Source of the DNA: Hyphomicrobiales bacterium
GTDB taxonomy: Bacteria; Pseudomonadota; Alphaproteobacteria; Rhizobiales; Rhizobiaceae
Length of the DNA stretch: 64,000 nt
NCBI GenBank assembly: GCA_900472575.1
Contig: UCIV01000036.1
Coordinates: forward strand, 27,070-91,069
Direction of reading: 5' to 3'
The notes under the pieces were generated by a model, which saw only the letters and a list, made by a program, of their open reading frames with translations, made no database searches and had not been told where the DNA came from. This document shows, piece after piece, positions 43,154-52,803 of the stretch (position 1 is the stretch's first letter; each line of letters begins with the position of its first letter). A program made the translations under genes and the position numbers.

Positions 43154-44929
43154 ATGATCATGACGCTTCTCGTCATTGCCTATCTCGGAGGGGCGCTCAC
43201 CATCCTGAGCCCCTGCATCCTGCCGATCCTTCCCTTCATCTTTGCCCGTGCGGGACAGCCGTTCCTGCGCAGCACGCTGCCCATGCTGGCAGGCATGACC
43301 GCGACATTTTCGCTCGTCGCGACACTCGCTGCAATCGGCGGCGGCTGGGCCATCGAGGCCAATGAATTCGGGCGGCTTGCCGCGCTGTTGCTGCTTGCGC
43401 TGTTCGGCCTCGGCCTCATCTCTCCCCGCATCGCCACGATCCTGAGCCAGCCTGTGGTCGGACTCGGCAACCGCCTGATGAACGCGGCCGGAAAGCCGGG
43501 CAGCGTTCCCAGGGCCGCGGGCTCTCTGCTTCTGGGCATTGCCACAGGCCTCCTGTGGGCGCCCTGCGCCGGGCCGATCCTCGGTCTCGTGCTGACCGGT
43601 GCCGCCCTGCAGGGTGCCAATCTTGAAACCACTGTCCTTCTCGTCGCCTATGCTGCAGGGGCTGCGACCTCGCTCGCCCTCGCACTTTTCGCAGGCGGGC
43701 GGATCTTTGCCGCCTTGAAGCGGTCTCTGGGTGTCGGCGAGCGTATTCGGCAAGTCCTTGGCGCAGCTGTCATAGCAGGTGTCGGCGTCATTGCGCTCGG
43801 CCTCGACACCGGCCTCCTCGCCAAGCTTTCATATGCCAGCACGTCTTCCTTCGAACAGGCGGTTCTCGATCGTCTCCACACCCGGCAAGCCGAAGGCGGC
43901 ATGGAGGTCGCAAGCGCCGACAATTCCATTCTCGCCCGCAACGGCAAGCTGTTTCACGCCGACCTTCCCGTCGAAGGACGCGCACCTTCACTGGGCGGTG
44001 CCGTGGAATGGCTGAACTCGCCGCCGCTTTCCGCGGAAGCTCTGAAGGGCAAGGTCGTGCTCGTCGATTTCTGGACCTATTCCTGCATCAACTGCATCCG
44101 CACCATTCCCTATGTCCGCGCCTGGGCCGAGAAATACAAGGATCAGGGTCTCGTCGTGATCGGCGTGCATGCGCCGGAATTTGCATTCGAGAAAAAGATC
44201 GACAACGTCAAAAAGGCGACGTCCGACTTCAAGATCGGCTATCCCGTCGCCATCGACAATGATTACAGGATCTGGCGTGCCTTCAATAACAGCTACTGGC
44301 CAGCCAGCTATCTGATCGATGCCAAGGGCAATATCCGCTACCACCATTTCGGCGAAGGCAATTATGGCCGGACCGAACAGGCGATACAGGATCTGCTAAG
44401 AGAAGCCGGCAGCGACGTAGCCACCACTGCGCCCGTCAAGCCTGAGGCAAAAGGCGCAGAAGCGAGTGCCGACCTGAAGGATATCCGCTCCGGCGAGACC
44501 TATATCGGTTACCGGCAGGCCACCGGCTTTGCCTCGAACGAAGGCCTTCGTCCCGGCTCTTCCGGTACCTATTCGATTGAAACGCCAAGCCTCAACGAAT
44601 GGGGTCTCTCCGGCAGCTGGACTGTCGGCGCGGAAGAAGCGACCCTCGACAAGAGCGACGGCGCCATCACCTACCGGTTCAGCGCCCGCGACCTGCATCT
44701 CGTGCTGGGGTCGGACGGCTCTGGAAAACCGGTGCGTTTTCAGGTGACGATTGACGGCCATGCGCCCGGCGCCGACCACGGCACGGATACCGATGCCGAC
44801 GGTAATGGCGCGGTCACATCCACCCGCCTCTACCAGCTTGTCCGTCAGTCTGGCGACGTCACGCCCAGAACCTTCAGCATCCGCTTTCTCGATCCGGGCG
44901 TGCAGGCCTACGCCTTCACCTTCGGCTGA
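43154..44929 (+). CDS. dipZ: DipZ-type thiol-disulfide transporter with thioredoxin domain
   Basis: 591 residues in three parts. Residues 1-230 form a CcdA/DsbD-like membrane domain with six helices and paired cysteines (TILSPCILPILPF, LLWAPCAGP). Residues about 285-420 form a periplasmic thioredoxin-like domain with YSCINCIRTIPY. The C-terminal domain (450-591) is a beta-sandwich ending in PRTFSIRFLDPGVQAYAFTF. The protein moves electrons from cytoplasmic thioredoxin to periplasmic thiols. Start at 43154; frames continuing upstream are not coding. Confidence 0.88.
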   Translation: MIMTLLVIAYLGGALTILSPCILPILPFIFARAGQPFLRSTLPMLAGMTATFSLVATLAAIGGGWAIEANEFGRLAALLLLALFGLGLISPRIATILSQPVVGLGNRLMNAAGKPGSVPRAAGSLLLGIATGLLWAPCAGPILGLVLTGAALQGANLETTVLLVAYAAGAATSLALALFAGGRIFAALKRSLGVGERIRQVLGAAVIAGVGVIALGLDTGLLAKLSYASTSSFEQAVLDRLHTRQAEGGMEVASADNSILARNGKLFHADLPVEGRAPSLGGAVEWLNSPPLSAEALKGKVVLVDFWTYSCINCIRTIPYVRAWAEKYKDQGLVVIGVHAPEFAFEKKIDNVKKATSDFKIGYPVAIDNDYRIWRAFNNSYWPASYLIDAKGNIRYHHFGEGNYGRTEQAIQDLLREAGSDVATTAPVKPEAKGAEASADLKDIRSGETYIGYRQATGFASNEGLRPGSSGTYSIETPSLNEWGLSGSWTVGAEEATLDKSDGAITYRFSARDLHLVLGSDGSGKPVRFQVTIDGHAPGADHGTDTDADGNGAVTSTRLYQLVRQSGDVTPRTFSIRFLDPGVQAYAFTFG

Positions 44930-44968
44930 ACCCTTTCCCTCACATATCCAGAAAAAAAGGATCACGAC

Positions 44969-45726
44969 ATGAACCGCCGTTTTATCTCCATGGCAGCCAT
45001 CGCATTTGCCACCAGTGTCATCGCCTTCGCCGCGCAGGCTGCAGAGGTGAAGAACATCGTCATCGTGCATGGCGCCCTTGCCGATGGTTCCGGCTGGCGC
45101 AAGGCAACCGAAATCCTTGTCGACCGCGGCTTCAACGTCACCATCGTGCAGGAGCCGATCACCTCTCTCGCCGATGATGTCGCCGCCACCAACCGCGTGC
45201 TGGATCTTCAGGACGGACCGTCGCTCCTCGTTGGCCACAGCTATGGCGGCATGGTCATCACCGAGGCTGGCAACAATCCCCATGTTGCAGGCCTCGTTTA
45301 TCTGGCGGCCTTCCAGCCCGAAAAGGGGGAAAGCCTGTTCGATCTTGCAAGCTCCAAACCTGCCGGCGGAATGAACATCCGCGAAACGAAGGACGGGAAA
45401 ATCTCTATCTGGACCCCGCAGCGTTCGCGGGTGACTTTGGCGGCAACCTCCCGAAGAAGGACGCCGAATTTCTCGCCAGATCGCAGGTCTTCGCCGCCAA
45501 GCAGGCTTTCGCGGCGAAGATCAGCGAGCCGGCCTGGAAGACGCGCAAGAGCTGGGCGGTCGTCGCCACCCATGACCGTTCGATCAATCCCGATCTCGAA
45601 CGCGACATGGCCAGACGTGCCGGCAGCGACGTGACCGAGATTGAGGCAAGCCACGCCGTCTTTGCATCCCAGCCCGAAAAGGTTGCCGATGTGATCGAGA
45701 AGGCAGCAAAAGCCCTTTCACACTAA
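44969..45726 (+). pseudogene. exported alpha/beta hydrolase with one frameshift
   Basis: The signal peptide MNRRFISMAAIAFATSVIAF is followed by VIVHGALADGSGW and the nucleophile elbow GHSYGGMV. Near 45408 a base is missing: after KDGKISI the frame becomes arginine-rich. In the next frame the protein continues DPAAFAGDFGGNLPKKDAEF, WAVVATHDRSINPDLERDM and EIEASHAVFASQPEKV, which supplies the catalytic Asp and His and ends at 45726. Unshifted length would be about 252 residues. The lesion removes two triad residues. Confidence 0.8.
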
Positions 45727-45752
45727 GACCCCGCAGATCTCCGATCAAACTG

Positions 45753-45779
45753 AGCCGCGCCCAAAAAGGCGCGGCTTTT
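45753..45779. terminator. bidirectional terminator between convergent genes
   Basis: Stem AGCCGCGCC / GGCGCGGCT (nine pairs) with a CAAAAA loop, followed by TTTTG on the plus strand. It lies between the esterase stop and the ABC-F stop and could end both transcripts, though the U-run is on the plus side. Confidence 0.75.
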
Positions 45780-45780
45780 G

Positions 45781-47373
45781 TTACGCTCCGAGCGGCGCAC
45801 CAAGCAGAAAACGCCGAGTAATGCCGATGGCCTCGAGGAAAGCCTCGTCATGGCTGACCACCAGAAGCGCACCGTCATAGGCGACCAGCCCCGCCTCCAC
45901 GGCGGCGATGGAGTCAAGATCGAGGTGATTGGTCGGTTCGTCGAGAACAAGCAGTTGCGGCGGCCTTTCTCCACCGAGGACACGGGCCAGGCCGGCGCGC
46001 AGCATCTGCCCACCCGACAATTGTCCCACTTGCCTGAGGCTGGCATCGCCACGAAACATGAAGCGGGCGAGAGCCGCCGGCAGGCATTTTCGCTGGCTCC
46101 CGGATTGAGCCGCATGAAATTGTCCCTGATCGACAGCCGCGGTTGAAGCAGGCTGACCTTCTGGTCGAGAAAGGCGCATGACACCTCGACCCGTACGGAA
46201 CCTGAAAACGGCACCAGACTGCTGGTAATGACGGATAGCAGAGTTGTCTTGCCCGTGCCGTTGGATCCAATCACGGCAAGCCGCTCGGGACCTGTCATCG
46301 TCAGTGAGAGATCGGACAGGATCGGCGCATCGCTTGCATAGCCCGCCGTCACCTTGTCCAGCCGCAGTACCGTCCTTGACGCCACCAGACCCGTGGATGG
46401 CAGCGAAACCTTGAAGGGGTCGAGAACCTCCAGGCGGTCGCGGGCAGCAGACACATCGGCCCTCGCCTCTCGCGCCATTCGGCTTGCGGCCTCGGCTTTT
46501 TCGCCACCAGTCTGCTCCGCACGCATGGCGCGGCCGGCAGCCGAGATTCGCGGCATGCCGCCCTCTGCCGCCTTCCTTTTTCCTGCGCAATCGCGACGCG
46601 CCTGCCGCTCCGCTGTCTCCTGTGCCTTGCGCTCGACGTCGCCGAGCCGCTTCTGTGCGTCGGCCAGATCATGCCGGGCCGCGGCAAGCTCAAGAGCCTT
46701 GCCTTCCCGGTAATGGCTCCAGTTTCCGCCATAACGGCTGATGGCGAGCGATGTCAGCTATACGATCGCATCGACAGTTTCCAGAAGCTCCCGATCGTGG
46801 CTGACGACGATCGCGCCCTGGCGCCAGCCGGCGAGAAGTTCGATCACTGCCGCCCGCCGTCCCGGTCGAGATTGTTAGTCGGCTCGTCGAGGATCAGGAA
46901 ATCAGGTGCGCGATAGACCTGGGCAGCCAGTGCGGCACGGGTGCGCTGGCCGCCGGAAAGCCGAGCGAGCGACGTCGACAAAGGAATGGAGAGGACGAAA
47001 CGCGCAAGCGCCGCTTCGATAGTCGGCTCCAGCATCCAGTCGTTATCGGCCAATTCCTCGAGCGTTGCGTGCCTGCCTGAGCGCGCTCGAGTAGTGCCAG
47101 CGCATGACGGACACCGAAGAGATCGGCGACGGTGGCCCCTTCCGCGACCTGTACGCTCTGACGCAAGATGTGGATGCCTGCGGGTGCCGTGACAGATCCC
47201 GAAGCCGGCGGCAGTTCACCGGAGATCAATTTCAAAAGCGTCGTCTTGCCGACACCATTGCGGCCGACGAGCCCGGCCCGTTCGGGACCGAAAACGATAT
47301 TCAGATCGGAGAAAAGCGGACGACCGTCAGAAGTGGACCAGGACAGATTGGAGAGGATAATGGAATGCGGCAT
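45781..47373 (-). pseudogene. ABC-F family ATPase with several frameshifts
   Basis: MPHSIILSNLSWSTSDGRPL starts the first ABC domain (Walker A GLVGRNGVGKTTLL; signature LARLSGGQRTRAAL and Walker B FLILDEPTNNLD in another frame). A charged linker is followed by the second domain (LAVIGSNGTGKTTLLSV, LLVLDEPTNHLDLDS, VVSHDEAFL), ending at 45781. Shifts are needed near 47060, 46860, 46750, 46570 and 46100. ABC-F proteins (Uup/EttA type) act on ribosomes rather than in transport. The gene is not expressible as one protein. Confidence 0.8.
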
Positions 47374-47508
47374 GGACAAGGTTTTCCCGTATGGCAAGGC
47401 AAAGCGGCGTTGCGATCGAGTTGAAATCCATTGTCGACCATCCTGTTGGTGCTGCAGGCGGTGGTGATTTAGCGCGTAAAGACGGTGGGTTCACGGTATA
47501 CGGCGACG

Positions 47509-48405
47509 CTAGTCCCAGGCGACCTCCCTGACCAGATCGACCAGCGCCCGCAGCTTGGCCGGAATATGGCGCCGGCCGGGATAATAGAGGCAGAGACCCG
47601 GATAGGGAGCGATCCAGTCGTCCAAAACCTCAATCAATGTGCCATCAGCAATGTCCGCGGCGACCTGCCACGCATTGAGATAGGCAAGGCCGGCGCCTTC
47701 CCGTGCGGCCCGCAGCATCAGGTCGCTCTCGTCAAGCGTCAGCAGGCCCGGAACATCCAAGGTGAAGGCCTCGCCGTGCCGTTCGAATTCCCAGTGATAG
47801 AGAGAACCGCTCGCCATACGCGCCCGGATGCAATCATGGTTCTTCAGATCGGCCGGCACTTTCGGCCTGCCATGCCGCTCGAAATAGCCGGGAGAGCCGA
47901 CGATAACGGGGCGAACGGAGCGGCTGATCGGCTGGATGATCATATCCGGCGGCACGGTCTCGCGAATGCGAATACCGGCATCGAAGCCCTGCGCATTGAT
48001 ATCGACCAGCGCGCCCTCCGTGACGATTTCGACCGCCATTTGCGTATGGCGCCGCCTGTACTCCAGGAGAACTGGATTGAGCACCATGCGCGCCGCACCG
48101 ACGGAGGTGTTGATCCGCAGCGTGCCGCTCGGCTCGGTGCGATGTTCATCCGCCAGATCGACCGCCTTGCGGATTGCCGCCAGCGCCGGTGCGATCTCGG
48201 CCACGAACTGCTCACCGGCGGAAGACAGGACGACGCTGCGTGTCGTCCTGTTGAATAGCCTCACGCCGATGCGGGCTTCCAGAACCGCGATCTGCTGGCT
48301 GAGTGCGGAGGAGGATATGCCCAGTTCACGCGCTGCGGCGCGAAAACCGCCATGCGTGGCCACAGCAACGACCGCCTCGAGTTCGGCCAGTGTCCCACGC
48401 AGCAT
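47509..48405 (-). CDS. LysR-family regulator, divergent from aldehyde dehydrogenase
   Basis: 298 residues: winged helix (LAELEAVVAVATHGGFRAAA, LGISSSALSQQIAVLEARIG) and the effector domain. It resembles the LysR subgroup with SGTLRINTSVGAAR and a C-terminal LVREVAW. The ATG lies 97 bases from the start of the divergent aldehyde dehydrogenase gene, the classical arrangement for self-repression and activation of the neighbour. Confidence 0.9.
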   Translation of the reverse strand: MLRGTLAELEAVVAVATHGGFRAAARELGISSSALSQQIAVLEARIGVRLFNRTTRSVVLSSAGEQFVAEIAPALAAIRKAVDLADEHRTEPSGTLRINTSVGAARMVLNPVLLEYRRRHTQMAVEIVTEGALVDINAQGFDAGIRIRETVPPDMIIQPISRSVRPVIVGSPGYFERHGRPKVPADLKNHDCIRARMASGSLYHWEFERHGEAFTLDVPGLLTLDESDLMLRAAREGAGLAYLNAWQVAADIADGTLIEVLDDWIAPYPGLCLYYPGRRHIPAKLRALVDLVREVAWD

Positions 48406-48418
48406 TGTCCGCTATTCC

Positions 48419-48454
48419 TTATCAGATTGTCCTTTATCGCCCAGCTTATCAGAT
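48419..48454. promoter_or_regulatory. tandem TTATCAGAT repeats in the LysR/dehydrogenase intergenic region
   Basis: TTATCAGAT at 48419-48427 and again at 48446-48454, 27 bases apart (start to start), with a partial TTTATCG between. Repeated boxes in a LysR divergent promoter are candidate regulator binding sites. The assignment is inference from position. Confidence 0.4.
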
Positions 48455-48501
48455 CAATGACGAACCGCCAGATTAAGCCCATCATTTTCAAGGAGAAGAC
48501 G

Positions 48502-49917
48502 ATGCGTATCATCGACAAGATCTATATCGACGGCCAGTTCATAACCCCGCATGGCACGGAGATCGCCGATCTCCAAAATCCTTCGACGGAGGAAAAGATC
48601 GGCACAGTGCGTCTCGGCGACGTCGAAGATGCCAAGGCCGCGATCGCCGCGGCAAAGCGCGCCTTTCCGGCCTTTGCCCGGACAGGCAAGCGGGAGCGCA
48701 TCGCCATGCTTGAACACCTGAGCGACGCCGTTGCCGCACGAAATGCGGAACTAACTGAGGCGATGGCGACGGAATATGGCGCTCCGCAATATTTCACCGG
48801 TTTTGCCGTCGTTCATGCAGCATCCAGTTTTCGGCACATGGCCGAGGTGCTCAAGGATTACAAATTCACGCGGCGGATCGGACGGGCTGAGGTCACAATG
48901 CAGCCCATCGGAGTAACGGCCGCGATTACCCCCTGGAACAGCAATTACGGCTTCATCTGCGCAAAACTCGCAACCGCAATCGCGGCCGGCACGACGATCG
49001 TGATCAAGCCGAGCGAGATGAGCGCGGTCCAGACCCAATTGCTCACCGAATGTCTTCATGAAGCAGACCTTCCGATGGGTGTCTTTAATATCGTCAATGG
49101 TCGCGGCGACGTTGTAGGAGCGGAATTCAGCCGGCATCCCGATATTGCCAAGGTGACGTTCACCGGCTCGACGGCCGTTGGTAGACAGGTGCTGCGTGCC
49201 GGTGCGGAAACCCTGAAGCGAGTGACGCTTGAACTCGGCGGCAAGGGGCCAAATATCATCCTTGACGACGCGGATCTCAACCGCGCCATTCCCACGGTCT
49301 TGCGGGTTGGCCTGATGAACAGCGGCCAGGCCTGCATTGCCGGCACCCGCGTTCTTGTGTCGGAAGCAAGAAAGGCCGAAGTGATCGAGCGACTGCGGGT
49401 AGAGATCGCAACCTTCAAGCCGGGTATGCCATCCGATCCGGCCGTGATGATCGGCCCGATGGTAAGTCAGAAACAGTATGAACGGGTACAAGCTTATATC
49501 AGACTGGGGGTCGATGAAGGAGCAGAGCTCATCGCCGGCGGCCCCGGCCGCCCACAGGGCATCAGCCATGGCTGGTTTTCGCAGCCGACGATTTTCGCGA
49601 ATGTGACGAACGATATGCGGATCGCTCGCGAGGAGATCTTTGGACCGGTGCTTTCTGTCCTGTCTTACCAAGATGAGGAAGAAGCAATCCACATCGCCAA
49701 CGACACGAGCTACGGGCTTCAGGCATATCTGCACGGCACGGACATGGAGCGAATGCAGAAACTGGCTAGCCGCCTGGATTGTGGCCGCGTCGTCATCAAT
49801 GGCGCGCCCCACGAGCCGTTGGCCCCGTTTGGCGGTATGAAGCAATCTGGCATCGGCCGCGAGTTTGGCTCTTTTGGGCTGGATGCTTTTCTGGAGCCGA
49901 AGGCGGTATTGACTTAA
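48502..49917 (+). CDS. NAD(P)+-dependent aldehyde dehydrogenase
   Basis: 471 residues, complete ALDH superfamily fold. TPWNSNYGFICAKLATAIAA and FTGSTAVGRQV form the cofactor site, LELGGKGPNIILDDAD carries the general-base glutamate, and NSGQACIAGTRVLV the catalytic cysteine. EEIFGPVLSVL and PFGGMKQSGIGREFG are standard. It oxidises an unknown aldehyde to the acid. AGGAGA precedes the ATG at 48502. A strong terminator follows, so it is monocistronic and probably controlled by the divergent LysR. Confidence 0.92.
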   Translation: MRIIDKIYIDGQFITPHGTEIADLQNPSTEEKIGTVRLGDVEDAKAAIAAAKRAFPAFARTGKRERIAMLEHLSDAVAARNAELTEAMATEYGAPQYFTGFAVVHAASSFRHMAEVLKDYKFTRRIGRAEVTMQPIGVTAAITPWNSNYGFICAKLATAIAAGTTIVIKPSEMSAVQTQLLTECLHEADLPMGVFNIVNGRGDVVGAEFSRHPDIAKVTFTGSTAVGRQVLRAGAETLKRVTLELGGKGPNIILDDADLNRAIPTVLRVGLMNSGQACIAGTRVLVSEARKAEVIERLRVEIATFKPGMPSDPAVMIGPMVSQKQYERVQAYIRLGVDEGAELIAGGPGRPQGISHGWFSQPTIFANVTNDMRIAREEIFGPVLSVLSYQDEEEAIHIANDTSYGLQAYLHGTDMERMQKLASRLDCGRVVINGAPHEPLAPFGGMKQSGIGREFGSFGLDAFLEPKAVLT

Positions 49918-49941
49918 GGCCGCACGGCGATTTTGTACGGC

Positions 49942-49984
49942 AGAAGCACCACTCGGTCGGTTGGCCCGAGTGGTGCTTCTCTTT
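49942..49984 (+). terminator. rho-independent terminator after aldehyde dehydrogenase
   Basis: Perfect 15-pair stem AGAAGCACCACTCGG / CCGAGTGGTGCTTCT with a nine-base loop, followed by CTTT. It begins 25 bases past the stop. The tail is only moderately U-rich, but the stem is very strong. Confidence 0.8.
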
Positions 49985-50081
49985 GGCCTTGATAGGAATC
50001 GAACTCTATTTCCAGAACGATATCAGGTAACTTATTTGTTTTGGCGATGAAATGAGCTAAGGACAGTAATTTATATGACTT

Positions 50082-50960
50082 TCAGCGCTGTGAACTCACA
50101 AGGTTCGCCGCGGCTTCGTTGGCCGCAAAAAGTGCTGTTTTGACCGAATTTTCCTGAAGCAATCTTGCGGCCAATACGCCGATAAATTCGTCGCCTGCGC
50201 CATGCGTGCTGACCAGTTTGACTTTGATTGCCGGGATCGACGCCTCTTCGCCGTCGCGCATCGCGTAGGCAACGCCCGCTCCACCAGCCGTCACAACGGC
50301 AACCGGAAATGATTTTGCAAGAACGCGCGCTGCCGCGATCGCAGCGTCGAGCGTGTCGACCTCGGCATTACCGGCCAGCGCTTCCGCCTCGACCGCGTTG
50401 ACGACTAGAACGTCGATCAACTCCGCCAGTTCAGGCGACAGGTCCCTCACCGGCGCGGCATTCAGAACAACCTTACCGCCTGCTTTTTTCATCGCTGAGG
50501 CAGCAAGCACATTTGCCGGATCCGGCACTTCGTTCTGCAGAACGAGGATATTGCCCGCCTGAAACAGCGATGCAGCCTGCTTCACATCGGTTTGCCCGAG
50601 CTGAAGATTGCTGCCCGAGACGATGACTGCGCCATAATCCCCTTCGGAATCGAAAATTGCCACGCTCATGCCAGAGGCGGCGTCTTCGATCACCCTGACA
50701 TGATCCAGTTCCACCGCGTTTGCGGCAAGATTGGCGGTCAGAGTGCCGCCAAAATCATCGTCACCCACGGCACCGATCATTACAGACCGCACGCCGGCCT
50801 TCGCGGCAGAAACCGCCTGGTTTCCACCCTTGCCGCCGCAGGCCGGGTTCCAGGCGGAACCGGTCACCGTTTCGCCCTTGCGCGGGCGCGCCGGACCTTT
50901 GACGATGATGTCGTAATGCAAGCTGCCGAAGACGACGACGGCGGGGATGGATGCAGTCAT
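50082..50960 (-). CDS. PfkB-family sugar kinase (ribokinase-like)
   Basis: 292 residues. GGKGGNQAVSAAKAG near residue 42 is the ribokinase-type sugar-binding motif, and STHGAGDEFIGVLAARLL is the PfkB signature with the catalytic aspartate. It phosphorylates a pentose or hexose taken up by the adjacent ABC transporter. It is the last gene of a six-gene operon; its ATG overlaps the RpiR stop. Ribokinases usually have T or N at the position before GAGD; here it is H, which may mean a different substrate. Confidence 0.88.
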   Translation of the reverse strand: MTASIPAVVVFGSLHYDIIVKGPARPRKGETVTGSAWNPACGGKGGNQAVSAAKAGVRSVMIGAVGDDDFGGTLTANLAANAVELDHVRVIEDAASGMSVAIFDSEGDYGAVIVSGSNLQLGQTDVKQAASLFQAGNILVLQNEVPDPANVLAASAMKKAGGKVVLNAAPVRDLSPELAELIDVLVVNAVEAEALAGNAEVDTLDAAIAAARVLAKSFPVAVVTAGGAGVAYAMRDGEEASIPAIKVKLVSTHGAGDEFIGVLAARLLQENSVKTALFAANEAAANLVSSQR

Positions 50961-51832
50961 AGGAATTTGTCTTTCCGTTTGGAGGCGACGGCCGCCATGG
51001 TCTTTTCGAGATGGTTTTCTGCAGCGGTGTAATCGCGCTGCGCAACAGCCACGAATACGGCGTCGAGAATATTGAGCTGGGCGATGCGGGCGGCGGCGTT
51101 CTCGCCCATCAGTGGCGAACCCTGCGCTGTCGAACAGAGAACGACGTCGGCATGCTGCGCCAGCGGCGATTCATTATAGTTGGTGATTGCAATCGTGCGG
51201 GCACCGTTGCGTCTGGCGATCTGCATCGCCTCGATAACCGCCATCGTATTGCCGGAATGCGAGAACCCGACAGCAATATCGTCATTGCCGAGCAGCGATG
51301 CGGACATCAGCATCATGTGGGAATCGTCATAGACGCTGGCGCGCACGCCGATCCTCAGGAACTTGTGGGCCGCATCGCGGGCGATCTGCGCCGAACCGCC
51401 GACACCATAGAAATCGCGCTGACGCGCACCATGAATCAGGTTTGCAGCACGATCGAACGCTTTGACATCCATGATCGACAGGGTTTCTTCCAGCGCCTGG
51501 ATCGACGTCCTGAACACTTTCTGGATGATTTCCTGGGACGTGTCCTCGATGGACAGTTCCTGGTGCATTTCCGCCGTTGGCAACCGGTTATACTGGGAAA
51601 CCGCATTGCGGAATTCGCGATAACCCGCGAATCCCAGTTTCTTGGTGATCTTCACGACCATGGCTTCCGAGACGCCAGCATCGGTTGCGATCTCCTTCAG
51701 CGACGTGTCGTCATTGAAGCTGCGCAGTGCAAAGACGGTCTCGACCACCCTTGCTTCCAGCGGCGTCAGCAGTGGCAAGCGCATGCGAATGCGCGGGCCC
51801 ACTGCCTTCGGATCCATGTTGTCGGAATTCAT
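50957..51832 (-). CDS. RpiR-family transcriptional regulator
   Basis: 291 residues. An N-terminal helix-turn-helix (SLKEIATDAGVSEAMVVKIT) is followed by a SIS sugar-phosphate-binding domain (RDFYGVGGSAQIARDAAHKF, IAVGFSHSGNTMAVIEAMQ). RpiR proteins sense sugar phosphates and usually repress the operon that makes them. The ATG at 51832 overlaps the permease stop; long upstream frame extension is not coding. It lies inside the operon it probably controls. Confidence 0.9.
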   Translation of the reverse strand: MNSDNMDPKAVGPRIRMRLPLLTPLEARVVETVFALRSFNDDTSLKEIATDAGVSEAMVVKITKKLGFAGYREFRNAVSQYNRLPTAEMHQELSIEDTSQEIIQKVFRTSIQALEETLSIMDVKAFDRAANLIHGARQRDFYGVGGSAQIARDAAHKFLRIGVRASVYDDSHMMLMSASLLGNDDIAVGFSHSGNTMAVIEAMQIARRNGARTIAITNYNESPLAQHADVVLCSTAQGSPLMGENAAARIAQLNILDAVFVAVAQRDYTAAENHLEKTMAAVASKRKDKFL

Positions 51833-52803
51833 CCCCGTCCCCTTGTCGCGCGATCGATCATCATTGCGACAAGAATTATAAGGCCGGTTGCGAGAAGTTG
51901 ATAGAAAGCCTGAACGTTCATCAACGTCAAACCGTTGCGCATGGCACCGAGAATGATGGCGCCGAGGATGGTGCCGACGATCGATCCCTTGCCACCCATC
52001 AGCGACGCACCACCGATGGCGGCAGCTGCAATCGCATCGAGTTCCCACAGATTGCCGAGGATAGGCTCTGCCGCGCCAAGGCGGCCGATCAGGATGAAAG
52101 AGGCCAGCGCGGCCAGAACACCGGAGATCACATAAGCGGTAATCTTGGTGAGCGCGATCGGCACACCGGCGACATAAGAGGCTTCTTCGTTGCCACCGAC
52201 GGCGAGAAGATATTCACCAATCGGCGTCTTCTTGAGCAGGACCCAAGCGCCGAAGGCGACCACCGCAACGATGATGACCGAGTTCGGGATGCCGGCGACA
52301 TTGCCGTTGAACAAAGACCTGAAGCTCTGCGGCACGCCGAGAACCGGATTGCCGCCCGTATAGATCAGCGCGATGGCGCGGTACGTGCTGAGCGTTCCGA
52401 GCGTGACGATGAACGGCTGAAGGCCGACATAGGCAACCAGCACGCCGTTGACGAGACCGCAGAAGGCACCGATGCCGAGACCGGCAAGCAGCGCCACCGG
52501 CACGGGCACGCCCGTGACAAGAAGAGCGGCCGTCAGCACGGCGGAAATCGCAGCCGTCGGGCCGACTGAAAGGTCGATGCCGCCGGAAATGATGACCAGC
52601 GTCATGCCGAGCGCGATGCAGGCATTGATGCTCGACTGCTGCAGGATGTTGATGAGGTTACGCTCGGACAGGAAGCCCGGCACCAGCGCCGCAAACACAG
52701 CCATGATGATGATCAGGCCGATGAGCGTACCGGCATCACGCAGCGAGAACGAGCTGAAGAGTTTCGAGGAACGCTTGGGCGTTTCGGCGGCGATATCAGA
52801 CAT
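51829..52803 (-). CDS. ribose-type ABC transporter permease (RbsC family)
   Basis: 324 residues with about nine membrane helices and the RbsC motifs NILQQSSINACIALGMTLVI, GGIDLSVG and GSIVGTILGAIILGAMRNGL. It forms the inner-membrane channel of the sugar importer. The ATG at 52803 overlaps the ATPase gene by eight bases, so subunits are translated together. Sugar not determined. Confidence 0.92.
   Translation of the reverse strand: MSDIAAETPKRSSKLFSSFSLRDAGTLIGLIIIMAVFAALVPGFLSERNLINILQQSSINACIALGMTLVIISGGIDLSVGPTAAISAVLTAALLVTGVPVPVALLAGLGIGAFCGLVNGVLVAYVGLQPFIVTLGTLSTYRAIALIYTGGNPVLGVPQSFRSLFNGNVAGIPNSVIIVAVVAFGAWVLLKKTPIGEYLLAVGGNEEASYVAGVPIALTKITAYVISGVLAALASFILIGRLGAAEPILGNLWELDAIAAAAIGGASLMGGKGSIVGTILGAIILGAMRNGLTLMNVQAFYQLLATGLIILVAMMIDRATRGRG

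Noticed and set aside
48751..49845. 364-codon minus-strand frame
   Set aside because: Shadow of the aldehyde dehydrogenase gene.
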